The notes under the pieces: model-generated
Databases searched by the model: none
Seen by the model: the letters and a program-made list of their open reading frames with translations, nothing else
Told to the model about the DNA's origin: nothing
In this document: positions 61,127 to 64,000 of the stretch, in pieces
Layout of the letters: every line of letters starts with the position of its first letter
How positions within the stretch are numbered: position 1 is the first letter of the stretch
Assembly (NCBI RefSeq): GCF_900176515.1
Contig: NZ_FWXV01000007.1
Location: forward strand, 496,001-560,000
DNA: 64,000 nucleotides
Source of the DNA: Kibdelosporangium aridum
GTDB lineage: Bacteria > Actinomycetota > Actinomycetes > Mycobacteriales > Pseudonocardiaceae
Reading direction: 5' to 3'
Position numbers and translations under genes: made by a program

Positions 61127-62140
61127 GTGCGAAGAGCTGCGTCATCTATTTTCGGCATGGCAGTGGTGGTGGCGCTGGTCTGCGTCCCACCGGCCATGGC
61201 CGCCACCAGCTACACCTTCCAGCCACAGACCATACTGGCGCCGAGAGTTCCCGCACCGGAGGAACAACGCAAACCCGAACAGAACGTCGTCCCGGTCGGC
61301 AGTGTGTCGCTGGCCATGTCCAGTACGCAGACCGCGGTCATCAAGTCGGTCATGCGGTTCAACTCGGCGACCGGGCGGGCGCTGGCCGACAACGAGATCA
61401 TCTGCAAGTGGCCGGGCGGCGGCAAGAACATGGTCATCGGTCAGAACATCCTGCCGGACACCGGGAAGTACCCTGACCTGGAAGACATCGAACTGACCAC
61501 CCAGTACCTCGTGCACCCGGGTGTCGCGACGACGGTCACCTGCACCGCCCAGGTCAGGTCGATCTCACTGGGGTACGACGACCGGTACTACAACCTCGTC
61601 GGCGGTTCGATCCAGTTCACCGACCAGTCCGTGGCCAACACCACCACCGGGCAGCCCATCCAGGCCAGCGTCGCCAGGAACACCTCGATCGACTCGGCCA
61701 GCCCCGTTCTGCGCATTCCCGCGACGAACACTTTCGACATCGCACCGGGATTCAAAGGGCTGAAGGTCTTCGGGGACAGCAACTACATGGTCGTCAAGCC
61801 CTGCGCTGACTGCACGACGGGCGCGTCCACGGCGAGGTTCACGCTGTTGGTCAACCAATGGAAGGCCGACGGCACCGTCTGCCACAGCGATTCGACCACG
61901 CCGATCACCAAAACGATGCTCTACAGCGTTCACCACGTCTACGTTCCGCTGACCAAACAGTTCGAGATCAAGACCGATCCGGGGTGCGTTCCGCGGTTCA
62001 ACGCCTACGTCAAGGTGGATTACATCTCCGGGTACGACGGCGCCACACACGGAATCGCCAAGGGCCTCACCGACTCGCGCGGCTCGGCGACGACGCATTC
62101 CTCGGACATGAGCCATATCTTCGCCGTGCCGTACAAGTGA
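61127..62140 (+). CDS. Secreted protein of unknown function
   Basis: This 337-residue exported protein starts at the GTG at 61127; GGAGGGA lies 7 bases upstream. The signal peptide is about 27 residues (SSIFGMAVVVALVCVPPAMA). The mature chain is beta-rich with pairs of cysteines (IICKWPG, VTCTAQV, KPCADCTTG, TVCHSD, PGCVPRF), probably forming disulphides. No enzyme motif is recognised. It lies 80 bp after the FSGRPNP pair on the same strand and may belong to the same functional group. A hairpin terminator follows. Confidence 0.75.
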   Translation: MRRAASSIFGMAVVVALVCVPPAMAATSYTFQPQTILAPRVPAPEEQRKPEQNVVPVGSVSLAMSSTQTAVIKSVMRFNSATGRALADNEIICKWPGGGKNMVIGQNILPDTGKYPDLEDIELTTQYLVHPGVATTVTCTAQVRSISLGYDDRYYNLVGGSIQFTDQSVANTTTGQPIQASVARNTSIDSASPVLRIPATNTFDIAPGFKGLKVFGDSNYMVVKPCADCTTGASTARFTLLVNQWKADGTVCHSDSTTPITKTMLYSVHHVYVPLTKQFEIKTDPGCVPRFNAYVKVDYISGYDGATHGIAKGLTDSRGSATTHSSDMSHIFAVPYK

Positions 62141-62177
62141 CGGCGTCGACCTCCAGGATCCAGACCGGAATCCAGCC

Positions 62178-62202
62178 CGGGCGTCTACTTCGGAGACGCC
62201 CG
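62178..62202. terminator. Bidirectional hairpin terminator
   Basis: A perfect 9-bp stem, CGGGCGTCT (62178-62186) and its complement (62194-62202), with a 7-base loop lies between two convergent genes (stops at 62140 and 62204). There is a short T-rich run (GATTTTGATG) on the right. Confidence 0.7.
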
Positions 62203-62203
62203 C

Positions 62204-63151
62204 TCAGGTCGGGATTTTGATGAGCGGCGCGTCCCTCGACAACTCCCGGAACCCGACGCTGTAGTACAGCCCGCGTGCCTGGGGATGTCCTGGTGCACCC
62301 AGACATGAGACCGTCATATGAGTGGCCCCGGCTGCCCGCGCAAGATGCATCCCGTGCAGGAGCATCGCCCTTGCCAGCCCCATTCGCCGGTAGCCCGGAT
62401 GCGTCCCGACCGGCTCGAACTCGGCGGTCTTGTTCGCTTCGTCGAGCCACATGATCGTCGAGGACGCCATCGTCCCGTCCGGCGCCTCCACCAGGATGTG
62501 CAGATCGCCGCGATACGCCGCCGTCTGCCGGACGCCCTCGTAGCTCTCGGCCGTGTATGCCGTGGGAGCCCAGGCGTCCAGGTGGGCTTGGACCGCGGCA
62601 TCCGGCCCGGCCTCGTCGGCGGTGCGAAAGCGGAATCCTTCTGGCAGTACCGGATTTTCCACGTCGATGAGGTCGCGCTCGTTGAGCTGGGTCCATGCCC
62701 CGGTGTCGCCGAGCGCGGCCGGATCGGTCTGATAGCCGTGCGCCGCCCACCGCTTCAGCGCGAACTCATCGGCGGCGCCCGGCAGCACCGTGCGCTCGAT
62801 GTTCCCTGCCGTGGCGTCGTACCAGTCGATCACTTCGTCAATCAGCCCGGCGTGGTCGGGATGGACCTGATACGCCAGATAGGCGCCGGTCACGTCTTTC
62901 ACCGACCCGTCGCTCCGCCTCACCTGGCGCGGAAGATGAGCCCAGCCCCACGCCACCAAATCCTCGCCGGAAAACCACAATCGACGCCGCCAGCTCGCGC
63001 GGTCGCTGGCGTGCCCCTTGCCCCAGTTCCACGCCAGCTCGCCGAACGACGCGTCGCTGTTCACCAGGTCCGGGCGCGTGGCGGTGACACGCTGCGCCAG
63101 ACCTTGCATGAGCTGTACGTCCGCGGCGGTCACCAGCTCGACCTTGGCCAT
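62204..63151 (-). CDS. Tandem GNAT-family N-acetyltransferase
   Basis: This 315-residue protein has two GNAT-like halves. The C-terminal half carries the acetyl-CoA loop in VGTHPGYRRMGLARAMLLHG (R/QxxGxG/A type) and a late VSCLGAPGHPQARGLYYSVG, where the tyrosine and beta-bulge of active GNAT enzymes lie. The N-terminal half is degenerate. The layout resembles mycothiol synthase-like proteins of actinobacteria, but no mycothiol gene is near. The substrate is unknown. The ATG at 63151 is supported by the domain start (VELVTAADVQLMQGL). Confidence 0.82.
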   Translation of the reverse strand: MAKVELVTAADVQLMQGLAQRVTATRPDLVNSDASFGELAWNWGKGHASDRASWRRRLWFSGEDLVAWGWAHLPRQVRRSDGSVKDVTGAYLAYQVHPDHAGLIDEVIDWYDATAGNIERTVLPGAADEFALKRWAAHGYQTDPAALGDTGAWTQLNERDLIDVENPVLPEGFRFRTADEAGPDAAVQAHLDAWAPTAYTAESYEGVRQTAAYRGDLHILVEAPDGTMASSTIMWLDEANKTAEFEPVGTHPGYRRMGLARAMLLHGMHLARAAGATHMTVSCLGAPGHPQARGLYYSVGFRELSRDAPLIKIPT

Positions 63152-63227
63152 AGTGCGCCACTGTGTCAGGACGCCGGGAAAGCCGTCGAACCGTTTTCTC
63201 GTTGCTAGCCCTTGAGGTGAGCAGCTG

Positions 63228-63253
63228 CGTCGAACAGGACGCGGTTCGACGCG
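63228..63253. promoter_or_regulatory. Inverted repeat upstream of MaoC-like gene
   Basis: GCGTCGAAC (63228-63236) and its perfect complement (63245-63253) flank an 8-base spacer. A further half-site, GTCGAAC, lies at 63186-63192. The repeat is 50 bp before the MaoC start and in the divergent gap, so an operator is possible. A hairpin without regulatory role is the alternative. Confidence 0.35.
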
Positions 63254-63302
63254 AGCAATGTCAATGATCTACCTGGTCATCGCGCGGTGACAGGATGGGC
63301 GC

Positions 63303-63827
63303 ATGGGAAGGTACTTCGAGGACTTCGTGGTCGGGGATGTCTACAAACACCCGCTTGGCCGGACAGTGACCGAGACCGACAATTCCTGGCTCACGCTGCT
63401 CACCCAGAACACCGCGCCACTGCACTTCGACCGGCACTACGCCGCGCGGACGCAGTGGGGAAAGCCGCTCGTGGACTCGACGTTCACGCTCGCGCTGGTG
63501 ACCGGGCAGAGCGTCGTGGACATCTCCCAGCACGTGATGGCCAACCTCGGCTGGGACCGGGTCCGGCTGCCGAACCCGGTGTTCGAGGGCGACACCATCT
63601 ACTCGCAGTCCGAAGTGCTCAGTGCGCGCGAGTCGAAGTCCCGCGCGGACGTCGGCGTGCTCCAGGTCCGGACGGTCGGCTTCAACCAGGACGGGGTCAT
63701 CGTGATCACGTTCGAACGAACCCTCCTGGTCTACCGGCGCGGCCACGGGCCCGACTTGGCGTCGGTCGAGCCCGTGTGGGACGAGCGGTCCCGCAAGGCC
63801 GCCGGTCTTGATCACTCGCCGGGGTAA
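63303..63827 (+). CDS. MaoC-family acyl-CoA hydratase/dehydratase
   Basis: This is a 174-residue single hot-dog-fold protein. GRYFEDFVVGDVYKHPLGRT is the usual opening. LTQNTAPLHFDRHYAART holds the active-site region, with Asn in place of the common Asp and the catalytic His in PLHFD. The PLVDSTFTLALVTG and NPVFEGDTIY blocks match the group that contains mesaconyl/2-methylfumaryl-CoA hydratase-like proteins. It acts on an acyl-CoA or acyl-thioester; the substrate is unknown. The 3' end overlaps the convergent oxidoreductase gene by 16 bp. Confidence 0.87.
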   Translation: MGRYFEDFVVGDVYKHPLGRTVTETDNSWLTLLTQNTAPLHFDRHYAARTQWGKPLVDSTFTLALVTGQSVVDISQHVMANLGWDRVRLPNPVFEGDTIYSQSEVLSARESKSRADVGVLQVRTVGFNQDGVIVITFERTLLVYRRGHGPDLASVEPVWDERSRKAAGLDHSPG

Positions 63828-64000
63828 CGGACCCCCAGCTGGGCGCGGACGTTGTCCATCGCCTCCATGACCCGGACGGTGGCGTCGAGCGGGAAGACCG
63901 CCGACTCGGTCTTGCCCGCGGCGAAGCAGCGCGCGGCTTCGGCTGCCTGGTGCCGCAGGCCCGCGTGGCCCTCGTCGGCGACCTTCTCGTACTGGTCGAC
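63812..64000 (-). CDS. Gfo/Idh/MocA-family oxidoreductase, C-terminal end only
   Basis: The last 62 codons of a minus-strand gene run out of the window; the stop TGA is at 63814-63812. The sequence (GHAGLRHQAAEAARCFAAGK, then ESAVFPLDATVRVMEAMDNV and a GVRYPGE end) is the typical C-terminus of a Gfo/Idh/MocA oxidoreductase. The N-terminal Rossmann domain lies beyond the window, so the substrate cannot be discussed. It overlaps the MaoC-like gene tail to tail. Confidence 0.8.
   Translation of the reverse strand, partial: VDQYEKVADEGHAGLRHQAAEAARCFAAGKTESAVFPLDATVRVMEAMDNVRAQLGVRYPGE

Noticed and set aside
1..64000. tRNA, rRNA, CRISPR arrays, complete insertion sequences or prophage
   Set aside because: Read by eye on both strands, no cloverleaf ending in CCA, no regularly spaced repeats outside coding TPRs, and no transposase, integrase or phage structural genes were found; a dedicated scan could still find a divergent case.

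Overview
The window is high-GC actinobacterial DNA. Genes are dense, GTG and TTG starts are frequent, start/stop overlaps of 4 bp are common, and the regulatory sites are of types known from Streptomyces-like bacteria (a CebR box and an IdeR/DmdR iron box). The gene content (SARP-type regulators with STAND and TPR modules, GH48 and GH10 secreted hydrolases, a type VII-like protein) suggests a soil filamentous actinomycete, perhaps Pseudonocardiales. That placement is an inference and the genus cannot be fixed from the sequence alone.

Region 1 (1-9.4 kb) is a cellulose/cellobiose module: a LacI-type CebR-like repressor, divergent cebEFG-bglC (sugar-binding lipoprotein, two permeases, GH1 beta-glucosidase), and a convergent secreted GH48 cellobiohydrolase with a CBM2. 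Two perfect 14-bp CebR boxes and one imperfect box link the genes into one regulon. A 22-bp perfect hairpin separates bglC and GH48. Region 2 (9.1-16.5 kb) has a large intergenic palindrome, a DUF4394 secreted protein, an RTX-repeat secreted protein, and two tandem, overlapping SARP/STAND/TPR regulators.

Region 3 (16.5-29.9 kb) is a xylan/xylo-oligosaccharide locus. A ten-gene minus-strand operon (binding protein, two permeases, GH10 xylanase, Gfo/Idh/MocA oxidoreductase, PmoA-family protein, cupin, then a second set of two LplB/LplC-like permeases and a large lipoprotein) diverges from a LacI repressor coupled to a GH3 beta-xylosidase-like enzyme. Its promoter and a TTTCGAAA-centred operator are visible. 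Region 4 (29.8-36.6 kb) is mixed: a TRAFAC-type GTPase with a membrane partner, a truncated methyltransferase, an iron-box-controlled siderophore-interacting protein, a lipoprotein, a type VII-like pair, a Gfo/Idh/MocA oxidoreductase lacking the EKP lysine, and a small L7/L12-C-terminal-like protein.

Region 5 (36.7-46.9 kb) is an eight-gene operon that reads as sialic-acid scavenging: a peptide/opine-family ABC transporter with a fused permease-ATPase, two secreted GH33 sialidases, a DapA/NanA-family aldolase and a GntR regulator. A TTGACC-N17-TATGGT promoter is followed at the start point by a palindromic operator.

Region 6 (46.9-64 kb) is accessory. It holds a protein with an Ada-like RPCxxC motif, a secreted protein-arginine deiminase homologue with all four catalytic residues, and a three-gene minus-strand cluster (class III cyclase-like/STAND/TPR protein, LCAT-like lipase, CHAT protease/P-loop protein). 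Divergent from that cluster is an HTH-coiled coil-PAS-GGDEF-EAL protein. Next come three small-family genes, two of them sharing an N-terminal FSGRPNP motif, then a tandem GNAT, a MaoC-like hydratase and the 3' end of a third Gfo/Idh/MocA gene. The CHAT/lipase/cyclase-STAND cluster and the SGRPNP group are the best candidates for an undescribed system. No tRNA, rRNA, CRISPR array or complete insertion sequence was seen.
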